64,000 nucleotides of DNA, taken from assembly GCA_013399115.1 (NCBI GenBank), contig VXAA01003851.1, forward strand, positions 194,000 through 257,999. The letters are read 5' to 3'. Position 1 is the stretch's first letter, and every line of letters starts with the position of its first letter. The notes beneath the pieces are model-generated. The model was not told where the DNA came from, did no database searches, and saw nothing but the letters and a program-made list of their open reading frames with translations. Origin of the DNA: Anseranas semipalmata. Taxonomy: Eukaryota > Chordata > Aves > Anseriformes > Anseranatidae. The position numbers were made by a program, and so were the translations under genes. Shown here one piece after another: positions 37,632 through 49,774 of the stretch.

Positions 37632-39850
37632 GTAATGTAATTAACTTTTTTTTTTTTTTAATACACTAAACATAAAAAGGTATAAGCCCTTGTTTAACAA
37701 AATATTTTAGCACATATTTAAATGTTAGCATGTATGTCTTGCTGACTTCAGTGGAATTGTCCATTTGATACCATTTTAGCACATGCTGGAGCTCCTTACT
37801 TGTCTCTAATTTGTGATTAAGATCAAATTCAGTAGGTCTGTCATTTTAAGTTGTGTTCCTTACTAGGTAGATGACAGTGGCTGATTGAAATACTCCCAAG
37901 ACTGCAGTAATTTAAGTTTCACAAGGTACAGCAAGCATTGCAAGAATTCATTTAGTTTAGCAAAAGAGCTCCTAACCTCCCTGTTGCTTACAAGTGCTGA
38001 ACTCTCTCATAATGTCTTGGGATATTGGGGATATACTAGGTACAGTATTTGTAAGAGCCTTAAGAGTGTAAGGACTGAGCAATGAAGATAGTGTCTGCGC
38101 TGTGATTCTCTCATTGACTACCATTTTCTACATGCAAAAAGGTTTATTACAGTACAGATCACAGCTGATTTCTACCAAAACTGTTTTCTTAGTTTCAGCT
38201 TTATACCACAAGTTACAAAGTACATTTCTACTACCAGCTTCATATGGAGTTGGGTTAGTACTTAACATAGTTAGGTCTGTAACTGGGAAGACTAAAACTA
38301 TCTCAAGTCCTCTACAGCTGGAACAACAAGAAAAACAACTGGATAAGCCATCAAATAACAGATGCTTGGTTGATTAACACAATTAAATGCATGGAATATC
38401 ATCTGCACTTAACAATTGTGATTATTCGTATTCAGAGATGAGATAGTGATTTTGCATTAAAGCATAAATGAAGAGAGCAAGTGAAGTAAAACAGATTGAA
38501 TCACAGTAATTGAGGTGATAATCTATTCGGAGACTGGTGACAACTGAGAAGGAAGACTTCAAATAACTGGTTAAATCTTGATTTCCTATGTAGGTCCAGC
38601 AAAGGACTGCAGTTTAGATCGTCCAATTTATTGATTAGGATAAGAATGAAATTCTTAAAGTTTGAAGGCTTAAAAGACAAAAGAAGACAGAGATGTCAAT
38701 GAAGAGAAGGATTTATTTCTTTGTATTTTGTTGGAAGTTGCCTTTTAAGTTTTGCATCATAAGTATTCTGTTTATGTGTGTGTATCATTTATATCAAGTG
38801 AAAGGTCATAAAAAAAAAAAAACACTTTCTTTGTGAGGACAGTTGGGGAAATATGGGGTTGAATCAAAGAAATGTAGCTGTCAGGGAACTCTTTGAGACT
38901 TTTTAAAGTTCATAATAGATGCAAAGAATTCAAATCACATATCTTTTTATCTTTTTATTTTTTTATCCAATATTATGTATATTCGCACAGCACTGAGATG
39001 TACTAATGGAGGTCAGTATCCTGTTCTATCAGAATATTCACAATTAGTTAACATTACTTCCTGCCCTGAAGAACTTAAATTCCAGTTAGAAGAGATAAAT
39101 ACTAATGAGAATGAGAAGTAATAAGGCATCTTTTTAAAGTCCCTGAGTAATTTTGCCCATGACTCACTGACATTTCTTTGGAGAGCATCTAGGTCTCCAG
39201 CCTCCCACTTAGATTTGTTGCTTACTTTATGGTCATGTAACTGTATTTTTCACCATAATCTGTTTTATATTTATAATTATATTATAATATGATAATGCAG
39301 GACCTTGCCATTATCTTAAAAGCAGTACCTGGTTGTTGTTGATTAAAAATGAACCTGAGTGAAGTGGAAGATGTCAGTTCCATGTTTGAATGCCTTCCTA
39401 AGGTTTAAAAGCCTCTGCTTTATTTCTTTCTGCATTAAAGACCACTGTATGAAAAGATGTGGAAGCCTCTTTCTGGTTCACCCTTTCCCCATTCCTAGCA
39501 AGGATTTCTGACCATTGGCCTTAGTACTGATAATATTTGTTTTTAATTTTAAGTGTAATCTTTATGAGACTTTGCATTACAGACACAGCAAAAGCATGTC
39601 TTAAACACTAACATACTCATGTTAAGTTTAGCGTAAATTATTATACAGTGTAATTATAGAAAATGCATAAAATAATTTCACTGGCAGAGCTTCCCAGCTA
39701 TTAATGTCAACGTAAACAAAACTCTAAGCTTAATAGTGGTAAATGTATTTTACACATTTTGTCTTTCTCAGTTTGAAAATAGTCAAATAATACTTTATAT
39801 CATAACCTAGGTCTTTAAAAATCACCCCTATGTTTTAGAAAATAAAATGC
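37632..39850. other. Non-genic DNA with a few open frames
   Basis: Further plus-strand frames at 37885-38085 and 38102-38377 follow candidate exon D but have no clear domain. At 38970-39110 the sequence ('cttcctgccctgaagaactt') weakly resembles a known type of old vertebrate interspersed repeat. Poly-A at 38810-38822. Confidence 0.4.
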
Positions 39851-39974
39851 CTTTTGAACGAGGCATTTGGATTATACCCTCAACGTCCTTTAACTTCTGG
39901 TTAGCCCTGAAGCGGTCAGACAGTTGAACTGGATGATCTTTGAAGGTCCCTTCCTACTGAACTATTCTACTCAA
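39851..39974 (+). mobile_element. CR1 3'-end fragment, sense
   Basis: The complement of this segment matches the 3' ends at 20679 and 43968 over its length ('gaggcatttgg', 'ggttagccctgaagcggtca', 'tgatctttgaaggtccctt'). It ends in 'gaactattctac'. Confidence 0.9.
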
Positions 39975-40286
39975 TTCTTTTCTGTCTATGTTGCTTTTGT
40001 TATATATAGGTTCCTCTGCTATAATAATCACCATGTTGATTTTGAGAACTACTATATATTCATTGATGGTTTCATCACTATGGGCTTTTTATGATTCACA
40101 TCTAAATCACATAGGTCATAAAAAGTAAAGCCTGTGAAAAAATATTTTTGAAACACGTTAAAACATTTTACAAATATCCAGACTTAATGCATCTTAGCAT
40201 AATCAATTTTTTCATCCTACCATGTAAATACATTCTGGCTTTCCCACTCTGGTTCTGTGACTCAGTATTTCTTTCTGAAAAGGAGA

Positions 40287-40344
40287 GTTTGTGTGTGTAT
40301 GTGTGTGTATATGTGTGTGTATATATATATAATATACATACTAT
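40287..40344. repeat. (TG)n(TA)n compound microsatellite
   Basis: TG units with TA interruptions passing into (TA)n, seen directly. Confidence 0.9.
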
Positions 40345-41325
40345 TACATGTATAGTAAGTAAAGTACACCAATGAGATTGATATAAAGATATAGATAAGG
40401 GAAGAACCATGTAAAATATCACCAGAGATGACTAAACAGAATCATGCTATTTATTGGCTTGTTATAAATTTAATTTATGTTTTAAAATTCAAAAACTTTA
40501 TGGTAATCACAAGAATGTTTTGAATTTCATATTTCTTTCTGATTTTATCTGAAAATTCAAATAAAGTAAAAGGTGCTGTTCTTTCTATATTTTGACAAAT
40601 AAGAAGCAGAAAGGATTAGAAGTGCTGGGTAAAATCTCACTTACTTTCATTTTATGCTGCTTTTTTTTTTTTTAACAAAGCTGTACATGTAAAAACTAAG
40701 TTTTTTAAATGATTGACTACAGCAATCTATCTGGATGTTCAGAATTTACTATAATATATTTATCAGCTAATCACAGGAGTTAGAGTTCAGAAAAGCATTA
40801 TTGTTCTCTATAGTACACGTCCAAGTAGTGATATTATATAATGATAGCTATATTTTCTTAGCATGCCTTAAAAAGATACTGCTCTATTCTTCAGCATCTA
40901 TATTGCCGGACATCTTGGAAATGACATAGTATAAATGCATGTACTTGTGCATTTTTTTTCCCTTTGATACAATTATATGCTAAAATATATTATCAAATTA
41001 TTAAAATATTTCAGTGATGATACAAACACATATCTCTGAACCTACTTGTCCTTCAAATATGACTTAGGTTCTAGTATTAAAGCTAATATGTTAGCTAGAT
41101 TAATTTCCTGTGCAATTTTTCATTACATTCCCATTAAAATACACATAATGATGGAAAATGTCAGGAAATATAAATAGGATTCTGACAGATGTGTTGAAAT
41201 TGCAATGTGAGAAGCATAGATACATGATGAGGTGAGTAGCACAAGGTAAACGTCTTTTGTTTATTTTTTTTGGTATAAGGACTGAACTAGAAAAGTGTTT
41301 TCATCATAGTAGTCAAAAGGACAAA

Positions 41326-41365
41326 AAAAGCACCAGCAGAGAGTCAAAAGCACCAGTAGAGAGAC
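41326..41365. repeat. 20-bp tandem duplication
   Basis: AAAAGCACCAGCAGAGAGTC is followed at once by a copy differing at two positions. Confidence 0.9.
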
Positions 41366-41694
41366 TAGCATTCTTTATTTAACCACACTACCTTCTTTGT
41401 TGCAAGGACTTCTTTACTTAGTATGTTAAATTTGACAGTGGTTTAAGTACAGGTTTGGATACTGATCCTGTAGCCTGCAGAGCATGCTGAACTGTTCAGA
41501 AGCACCATGATTCCTCCTTCTCCATAGTACTTGCAAGAAAAGGTCTTGGAGATGGCTGTGGTACCCATGCAAGCCATAAGCTTGGATATGCCACTCCTGT
41601 GTAGAGTTTCTGTAAATACTCCCAAGTGTGAAGGAGATGGAGGCTTCAAAATATTTGATTTAGGTCCTACAAGGACACTGGAATCCACCAGACT

Positions 41695-41791
41695 TTTATA
41701 TATATTTATATATATACACATATATATATATACACGTATATATATTTATANTATATATTATATACGTATATATACATATATGTATGTATAT
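41695..41791. repeat. (TA)n-rich tract with an N
   Basis: Alternating TATA/TACA/TACG units. Base 41751 is N, marking uncertain length or a join. Confidence 0.9.
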
Positions 41792-42224
41792 TCTTTGTGA
41801 TGCTTAGTTATGTACTTTTTTTCTTCATCTCCAACATTTTATCCAGACTCCTTTCCTGATGCAGTTCTTTCCTTTAACAATTTTATTTGTCTTTCCTCTT
41901 AGAGCAAGTAGAGAGGTCTCCTAATTACATTTCTTCTCCTTCCTTCCCTTCTTTATGTCTAGCTTCACAACAGTTTCTTATTCTTAATTGATGTTCACAT
42001 TAATACTTAATATTTAGAAATCAGTTGAGTTCTGGGTTAAGATTCATAGTTTTTTTTGCAAACTGCTTCATTTCTTCATTGTTACATGTTAAGGTGAATC
42101 AGTGCTAGGGGCAAAAATAATCTTGAGATTTGTAGGAGTTTTAGGGGGGTGTCAGTAGATTTTTTGTTTATTTTCCCCAGTAGGAAGTTATCATACAGCA
42201 GAAAATGGTGTACAGAGATGGCAA

Positions 42225-42370
42225 CTATAAGATGTGGATTCCAATCCCTCTTTTTCTATCGACTAATTCTAGTACCTCAGGCAGGCTTTTAACCTTTCTG
42301 ATCTTCACTCTTTTTACCTCTAAAATGTGAACATCAATCCCCACCTTAGAGAAGTGCTAGTGAGATCTCC
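42225..42370 (+). repeat. MIR-like SINE relic
   Basis: In order: 'gtggattccaatccc', 'tagtacctcaggcaggcttt', 'taacctttctgatcttcact', 'acctctaaaatgtgaacatc', 'aatccccaccttagag'. This follows the order of the MIR 3' half (…ACCTCAGGCAAGTC…TAACCTCTCTG…CTGTAAAATG…CCACCTC…). Confidence 0.6.
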
Positions 42371-42783
42371 AGAGAGAAATATCTAAAACACTACGGAAAT
42401 TTGAAAAGATTCACTTAACTAAGCAATGTCCAACTAATCTTGCATACAGACTTTTCTTATTAGTTCAGTAAGTGAAAGTAAAGATCAGGAGAGATTATTA
42501 AGCAGTAAACACACACATCTATTTATATGGAAATTTTATAAGTATTAAATAAGTATATTTTTGCCATATTTAGTCTTTCTGTAAAGGAATTATTTAAGTA
42601 TCATGCACAATAATTTCAGTAATACTGACTTCTATATGTCATACATTTCTCTGTGCAAATGTAAGTATTCATGATAATTGTAGCATTTAACTATTCCAAG
42701 GAAATAAACATAAATAAAGATTGTCATCTTGAAAATAATAGAACCAGGACTGTAAAAGTTTGTTGGGTATAAATTAGGACAGC

Positions 42784-42809
42784 ATTATTATTATTATTAT
42801 TATTATTTT
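42784..42809. repeat. (ATT)n microsatellite
   Basis: About eight ATT units. A shorter one lies at 43570-43588. Confidence 0.9.
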
Positions 42810-43871
42810 CCAATTAAACCACAAAAGTAGAATCTTATAGTGGGCTGGTAACATTGCTTACACTGAGCATGTGACATGGTTTGGCTTAACTTCAGGGTCA
42901 AAATCATGGACATTAGAAATGTTTGTTTTCTCTTCTATTATATATAAGCCAGTTAAAATATACTTTCATTTCTGAAAACAGAAGAGCAGTACTGATGAAA
43001 GAAATGTGCAAATCCAACTTATAATGTTATGTTGTATGATGAAAATCTCTAAGGAATATTTACTTGTCTGGTAGTTTTATTATTTAACAGCCTTGTCATA
43101 TTTTGTCTCCCCAAGTGGCAATTTTTTGTATGGAAATATAAACTAGAATTATAATACTCTCCTTTTTTAATAGACCTCTCAGCAAAAAAATCAATATTTC
43201 CATTTCCTCTTTTCATTCCTGACAGCCAAGAGGGTATTAAAATTTCTACACTAACTTTTTATTGTAGTCTGGATTACTCTGAATTTAGCTTTCAGCTCAT
43301 TTTGGTAGCTGAAGACCTCCTCAATGGATTAATATCTGTATATTGACTAAAATCATTCTCAATACTGGTAATATTTAATATACTTCATCCTTTAATTGCA
43401 CACAGGTAGGCACTACTCATTTATGACTAGAAAAGTATATACTATTGCATGGGAAAAGTATTATAAAAAAATGTTATAAAGGAAAAGGTATTTGATATAA
43501 TCCAAAGAATGTGCTACTGATCTGGTCTTTAGAGAGGTCTTTCTGCAATAGACTTTTATACTGTCTTTTTTATTATTATTATTATTTTTAATGGTGGGAG
43601 TTTTTAGTTTGATATGGTTTCATTTTATGTTTCTGGGTGTGCTTTTTTAAGTGTTTATTATTTGTCTGTATTTTGCCCATAGGCAGAATTTTGTATTATG
43701 TTGTTCGTTTGAGGTTAGGTCCCTGATGATCAAATCCAAATTTTTATAGTGCAGATGTGAGGATTCTATGTTAGGATCCATCTGAGATATTTTAGATAAT
43801 GTCATCTGAATAATTGTGTTGGAGGACGCAGCAGGACATAAGCAATCCAGGGGCAGCTGGAATGCGTTGAT

Positions 43872-43967
43872 GAATAGAATAGAATAGAATAGAATAGAAT
43901 AGAATAGAATAGAATAGAATAGAATAGAATAGAATAGAATAGAATAGAATAGAATAGAATAGAATAG
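43872..43967. repeat. (GAATA)n microsatellite, about 19 units, on a CR1 tail
   Basis: A 96-bp pure pentanucleotide array ends exactly where the antisense CR1 3' end begins. It very probably expanded from the CR1 tail. On the complement it produces serine/isoleucine/leucine-rich open frames that are not genes. Confidence 0.95.
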
Positions 43968-44109
43968 TTGGAAGGGACATTCAAAAATCATCTAGTCCAG
44001 CTGCCTGACCACTTCAGGGCTAACCAAAAGTTAGAGCACATTACTGAGGGCAGTACCCAAATGCCTCTTGAACACTTAAATGCATGGGGCATCAACCATC
44101 TTCCAAGGG
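43968..44109 (-). mobile_element. CR1 3'-end fragment, antisense
   Basis: 'gttggaagggacattcaaaa', 'ctgcctgaccacttcagggc' and 'atggggcatcaaccatctt' match the copy at 20679-20850. It breaks off where the sense CR1 begins, giving a head-to-head pair. Confidence 0.93.
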
Positions 44110-45930
44110 ATAGAGAAACAGACGAGGAGAGGTGCTATGATGGACGTCATACTCACCACCAACAAGGGGCTTGTTGAGAATGTGAAGATCAAGGGCAGCC
44201 TTGGCTGAAGTGACCATGAATGTTGGAGTTCAAGATCTGTAGGACAGTGAGGAGAGTGAAAAGTCAGCTCAAAACCCTGGACGTCAGGAGAGCAGACTTT
44301 GGTCTTTTCAAGGATCTACATGGGTAGAGTCCCATGAAGGCCCTGGAGGGAAGAGGGGCCCAAGAAAGCTGGTAATATTCAAGGACCACCTCCTCCAAGT
44401 GCAAGAATGGTGCATCCCAGCAAAGAGAAATTCAGGCAAAAATGCTGGGAGGCCTGCATGGATGGAACTGGGAGCCATACTCAAACACAATAAGGAAGCC
44501 TACAGGGGATGGAAGCAAGTACAGATAACCTGGGAGAAATACAGAGATACTGTCAGAGCATCCAGGGATGTAGTTAGGAAAGCTAAAGCCCAGATAGAAT
44601 TGAACCTGGCCAGAAATGTCAAGGGCAACAAGAAGGGCTTCTACAAGTACCTCAATGATAAAAGGAAGACTAGGGAAAATTTAGGCTCTCTCCTAAATGA
44701 AATGGGAGACCTGGTTACCTAGGACAGGGAAAAGGCAGAGGTACTGAATGCCTTCTTCACTTCAGTCTTTAGCAGTAAGACTGGCCTGCAGGAATCCCAC
44801 GTCCCAGAGACTAGAGGGAAAGTCTGCATCATGAAGGATGTACCCTTGGTGGAAGAGGATTAGGTCAGGGAATACTTAGGCAAATTGGACTTACGAAAGT
44901 CCATGGGCCCTGATGGGACACATCCATGAGCACTGAGAGAGCTGGCAGATATTATTGCGAGGCCATTCTCTATAATCCTTCATCAGTCATGGTAACTGGG
45001 AGAAGTGCTGAATACTTGAGGAAATACAATGTCACCCCTGTCTTCAAGATGGGCAAGAAGAATCCAGAGAACTACAGGCCAGTCAGTGTTGCCTCAATCC
45101 CTAAGAAGGTGATGGAGCAGCTCATCCTGGAAACCATTTCCAGGCACATGAAGGAGAAGAAAATCACCAGGAGTAGTCAGCATGACATGTTTGACCACCT
45201 TAATAAACCTCTGTGATGAAATGACTGGCCTGGTAGATGAGCGGAGAGCAGTGGATGTTGTCTACCTGGACATAAGGTAGATAATATATTACTTGTAAGG
45301 CCTTTGACATTGTCCACTATAAGACCCTCATAGAGAAGCTGTTGATGTACAGGCTGGATGGGCAGACAGTGAGGTGGTTTGAAAACTGGCTCAGCCCTGT
45401 AGTGGTCAGTGGTGTGTGCAAAGTCTGGTTGAAGGCCAGTAATTATTGGAGTACCCCACAGGTCAGTCCTGGGTCCAGTCATGTTTAGCATCTTCGTTAA
45501 TGATCTGGATAACGGGACAGAGTGTAGACTCAGAAAGTTTGCAGATGACACAAAACTGGGAGGAGTGGTTGATATTCCAGGGGGTGATGCTTCCATCCAG
45601 AAGGATCTTGTCAGTGTCTATAAAGGGGAGGTGCACAGAAGATGGAGCCAGGCTCTTTTCAGTGGTGCCCAGGGACAGGACAAGAGGCAATGGGCATAAA
45701 CTGGAACACAGGAGGTTTTGTCTGAATGTCAGGAAACACTTCTTTACTGTGCACGAGACCATGCACTGGTACAGGTTGCCCAGAGAGGTTGTGGAGTTTC
45801 CCTCCTTGGAGATCTTCAAAAGCCATCTGGACATGGTCCTGGGCAACCTGCTCTGGGTGTCTCTGCTTGAACATGGGTACTTGATCACACCACTTCCAGA
45901 GGTCCTTCCAACATTTTATGATTTCTGTAG
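44110..45930 (+). mobile_element. Long CR1 copy: endonuclease end, linker, reverse transcriptase (decayed, internally deleted)
   Basis: The longest CR1 copy here. 44140-44330 shows the C-terminal end of the endonuclease region (TNKGLVENVKIKGSLG, then [14 protein letters not shown]). 44399-44722 is an open linker frame ([38 protein letters not shown]) with a premature stop. 44926-45216 holds the start of the reverse transcriptase (NVTPVFKMGKKNPENYRPVS). At 45448-45477 the usual VPQGSVLGP box reads VPHRSVLGP, and the catalytic FADDTKLGG is intact at 45538-45564. At about 45605-45615 the rest of ORF2 is missing and the sequence jumps to the 3' region ('tataaaggggaggtgcacag'). The 3' end near 45930 lacks a good tail. 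Frameshifts and stops make it non-functional. Confidence 0.95.
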
Positions 45931-48900
45931 CTCTACAATACTGGCTTTCTGTAACAGATATGCAGGGTTGGAATTTTGCTAGCAAATTATCAGCAGGTGA
46001 AATAAGGTGTAATTTGCAGAGAAAAGTTATCTTTGGACTTCAGAATATCTATTAGAACTGACACCAAGGTCTTCTGCTCAAATAATGATGGAATTTCATT
46101 CTTTGGGGATTTTTGGACAAATCTTCACGAATCTGAACATAACTTGGTCTCAGGGTATTGAGGGATTTATCTGGGAATGAAGAACTGTCTTTAGATTTGT
46201 AATATTTGACACCTTAGTTGAGTCTGGGTATTTTCAATAATTTTTCTTTCCTTATTTTAATGTAGTAGTATAGCTAGTTTTATCCATTATTTATCTTGAT
46301 GGTGTTACTTTAACCCTGGATTCAGCAGAGCATTGAGATATATGCACAAATATCATTGACTTCATTGAAATCAATCCTGATATCATAATTTACTCTGGGA
46401 CCTGATCTATTCCTTTAATTTGCTCTTAGAATTCACTATCCCTTTACAAAGCATTTTCTCTGAACTGTGCTGTTACAAGTGTTAATGAGAAACGGATGGC
46501 CCATGACATTACTTACAGCATGAAATAGTATAGAGTTTAGGTAACTCAGTTTTCAGGATAGCTTATTTTTCTCTTTTATCTGGCTGATGAGGTTCAATAC
46601 TTTTTTACTAATCTTCATTATCATCTAAGTATTTAATTTTTCTATGTATTTGAAGTCTATCTACCAGCAATTACTTAACACTGAGCATGATCTAAATCTA
46701 TCCCTCCTCAAAAAAAACATCCAAGCTTGGTTTCCTTTTTTAAGCACAGTAGCTGCATTACATAATGCTAAGAAAAATTGTTTTTGAACTATTATGAACT
46801 ATTATTGAATGGCACACAGGTTACCTAAATAGACAGATTTTATTCATAGTGAGGTTTCTGGAAACTTACTTTAAACTTTTTATTTGACATGTGGTAGTAG
46901 ATTAGGTTAAACTTGGGTCTGAATCAGCATGGGAATACTTATATCTCAGTTTAAACCCAGAAATACATCTGGGGATTTGGCCAGTAATCTGAGAACTGGG
47001 ATATCTGCACAAGGTCACTCAAGGATACACTAATAAGATGCAATTTAGAGCCAACTTTTTATATTCAAAAAGCTCTGCTGATATCTAATCCCTGAGTTGT
47101 CAAAGACTGACACTTCAGGCTGCCTGTTGCCTCTATCAACATGGTCCCCAGATTCCTCTGTTGTGGTTGATGCCCACAGCCACAAAACTTGTGTTGTCAT
47201 AAAGGTAATATCTTTTATCCTAGGTCCTGTATGCAAAAAGCAAGTCCTTCCCTATTCCTGATGAGACCTCACTTGGTAGATGTGAGCTTATGAAGGAATG
47301 GGGAATAGGTATACCTTTCTCATTCCTTTAACCATGTGATTATATTCTCACTGGAGTTCATTGAATTTCAAATCCCCATCCTTCTTCGAACCCAGATCTC
47401 CCTGATTTGAATCCAGTCTCCCATGACAGCCCCTCAGCCACTGTCAGGAGTTCTGACAATACCTCAGCGCTGCTGAATTTGGTCCATTTTATGCACAATG
47501 TTAAAGCAATGGTGTTATTGTCTTCTGGGAAACTGGATTTCAGTACATAATGCACTGAATGTCACTCTCACCTTAACTATTCATGCTGACTTGCTTGATG
47601 TTTTCTGTGAATCTCTCTCTAGGCTTCTAAATCTTATCATGTCTTCTACAAGCATGTTTGGCATTTAAGGTTGGAATATGACTTATTCCAAATGGACAAG
47701 ACATTATTTAGTTTCCCTTCAGTCTCCTTGTGCTTTAGGTCTGCAATGGAAGTAACACTATTCCCTTGGAAATATATTAGAGACTATAAGGTGCTCAGGC
47801 ACTAAAGTGGTGAAGCCATATAAGTTTCTTAATTAGTTAGCAAGTTGGTTTAAGGCTGAATTGTACCCACAGCTGTTAAGCATCACACTGGTTATACCTT
47901 TTAGTTCTTGCTTTGGCAGGATGTTTAGCATGCTCCTAAATTTAAGTCTCAATGAGCTTGATTAAATCTCTTAGGTGCTTAGGTACATTCTTGACTCCTA
48001 TACTGAATAGAGACTTAAAACTGAACAGCAAAAAGCTAAGCACACCCAGCAGAATTACTGGACTGATGTTCCATAAGACTCGAAAGCTGACTTTGGCATG
48101 AAGGTCTGTTTACTTAATTAAATCTTCTAATAAGTAGACCTCCTTTATGACTTTTACATAACTAATAAGCTTATGTACTTCAGATGATTTCTCTTTAATA
48201 TTATTGAGTAATTAACATTTAATTCTAATCAAATCCCATAATATGCTGTTATGGTTAGCAAAGTGTTCCAGTTCCAGAATGCTCAAAGCAAGCTGTCTTG
48301 CTCTGCTAAGCGGGTACTGCAGAGCAGTTATGCTGCCCCAGAAGACTTCTCTGTGTATTCAATTAAAACACAAAGTTGCTCCCTAATTTACACAAGTAGA
48401 TGTGTTTCATATCGGATAAGTGTTTTTAGGTTGGGTTAATACCTATTTTACCACCTCTATTAAAATACAGGACTAAATGGAACTGTGGATGTAATTCCTC
48501 ACTCTCCCCCTCCTCAGACAGTCTAAAGTGGAGCCAAAATGCAGCATGTATACATACCTACACCTGGCACAAAATATCGCTCAGACAAAAATAAACAGAA
48601 GGTCACTTTCTCTTTCTTCTGTAGTCTTGTGTGTTAAAAATGCAGATGATATTTTTTAAACCTAATTTTCTACAACTATTGCTATATACAATATAATATA
48701 AACAGATACTTCTAGTTTCACTGAAGTCAACACGTACACTTCTGTTTAATTGATAAAGTAAGTGGGCCCAAAGGAATCTCAAAGTAATGGATGTTTAAAA
48801 GTGTATTTGTACTGACTCAGCAGTAATTGGACAAGCTCTTATTTTTCTTATATCTCTCAGGCTTTGTGGAGAACTGCTGGTACTTCAGTACTGCTGATAT

Positions 48901-48985
48901 CCTTAAAAGTATTTTGTAAGTATGCTTAAATGTAATCTAGGCAAGCATTCATAAAGAAGAATAGGTAAGATTGCTTGAAAAGATC
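45931..48985. other. AT-rich non-genic DNA
   Basis: No gene or confident repeat. 'cttaggtgcttaggtacatt' at 47970-47989 is reminiscent of the old amniote repeat texture also seen at 33.6 kb. The open frames have no domain. Confidence 0.5.
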
Positions 48986-49670
48986 TGGGGGTGGGATTCG
49001 TGGAAGCTCTGGTTCTGCAAAAGCAGAGGAATTCCTCTCACCAAGTGTGAGACCAAAATACTGAATGCACCAACCTAGTCCTTCTTACGAGTACCTGAGG
49101 TATGAAGATGTGTCTGCCAGGGGGACTGTCCCAGGGCTGTTGTATTAGTGACTCCAGAGCAGCCAGCTCCAGAAGTGATCGCATTACCTGCCATGTAGAG
49201 GTAAACTTCGAAGCCACCAGTAAGAGAGGTTCGGATAGATCCAAATTCTTTTTTCCACTTATTTTCTTCTATTTTCCAGCAGGAAATCCAGATGCTCAAA
49301 GAAGACCATGGATCTCAGTGCTGCCAGGTTCATAGGGGTAATTTCTGGCAGGACCCACAAGGATTTGTGTCTGGGTACAGTCATCAGGGCAAGGCTGTTG
49401 GAAAGCCTTTTCCCAGTAATTTCATAGCTGCAATTTACAGTTAGGGAATTGACACGGCAATGGCACAGCACAGCTGTGCTGTCAGGAAGATATATTTTCA
49501 GAAGTGTTTTCCTCCGGTGTTTCTTGTTAGTGAGACTGGGCACAGGGTAGAGTTGGGAGATGCACACAGGTGCCCATCCACCTGTTAGCCACATCACAGC
49601 ACCCCTACAGCAGAGCTCCTGGCTTAGATATGACTGCTTCTGCCTCACCAATGTCTTTATACATTTGTAC
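48986..49670 (-). other. GC-richer segment with a 130-codon minus-strand open frame, unknown
   Basis: The segment is richer in G+C than its neighbours. The minus-strand frame 49259-49651 is free of stops for 130 codons (parts: CISQLYPVPSLTNKKHRRKT, then LLKIYLPDSTAVLCHCRVNS). A second minus frame at 49075-49299 overlaps its downstream end. I see no repeat signature or named domain. It could be a decayed coding remnant, an exon of an unrecognised gene, or an unclassified retroelement piece. Confidence 0.3.
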
Positions 49671-49737
49671 AGGCAGTCATTAGCAAATACTTAATTAGAG
49701 CCCTCTTCTTTCCCTAACCGTCCTGTGTTTCTCATTT

Positions 49738-49774
49738 CTTTTTTTTTTCTTTCTTTCTTTTTTTTTTTTTTTTC
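49738..49774. repeat. Polypyrimidine tract
   Basis: T-rich run with scattered C. A spurious lysine-rich frame appears on the complement. Confidence 0.9.

Larger units (their letters stand above)
39975..42224. other. AT-rich non-genic DNA
   Basis: Only simple repeats are recognised: TG/TA at 40287-40344, a 20-bp tandem duplication at 41326-41365, and a long TA-rich tract at 41695-41791 containing an undetermined base. Confidence 0.5.

Noticed and set aside
43647..43991. Three overlapping minus-strand open frames rich in FYSIL
   Set aside because: They are translations of the (GAATA) microsatellite in successive frames, not genes.
45177..45888. Minus-strand frames of 139-141 codons
   Set aside because: Shadows of the sense CR1 reverse-transcriptase region.
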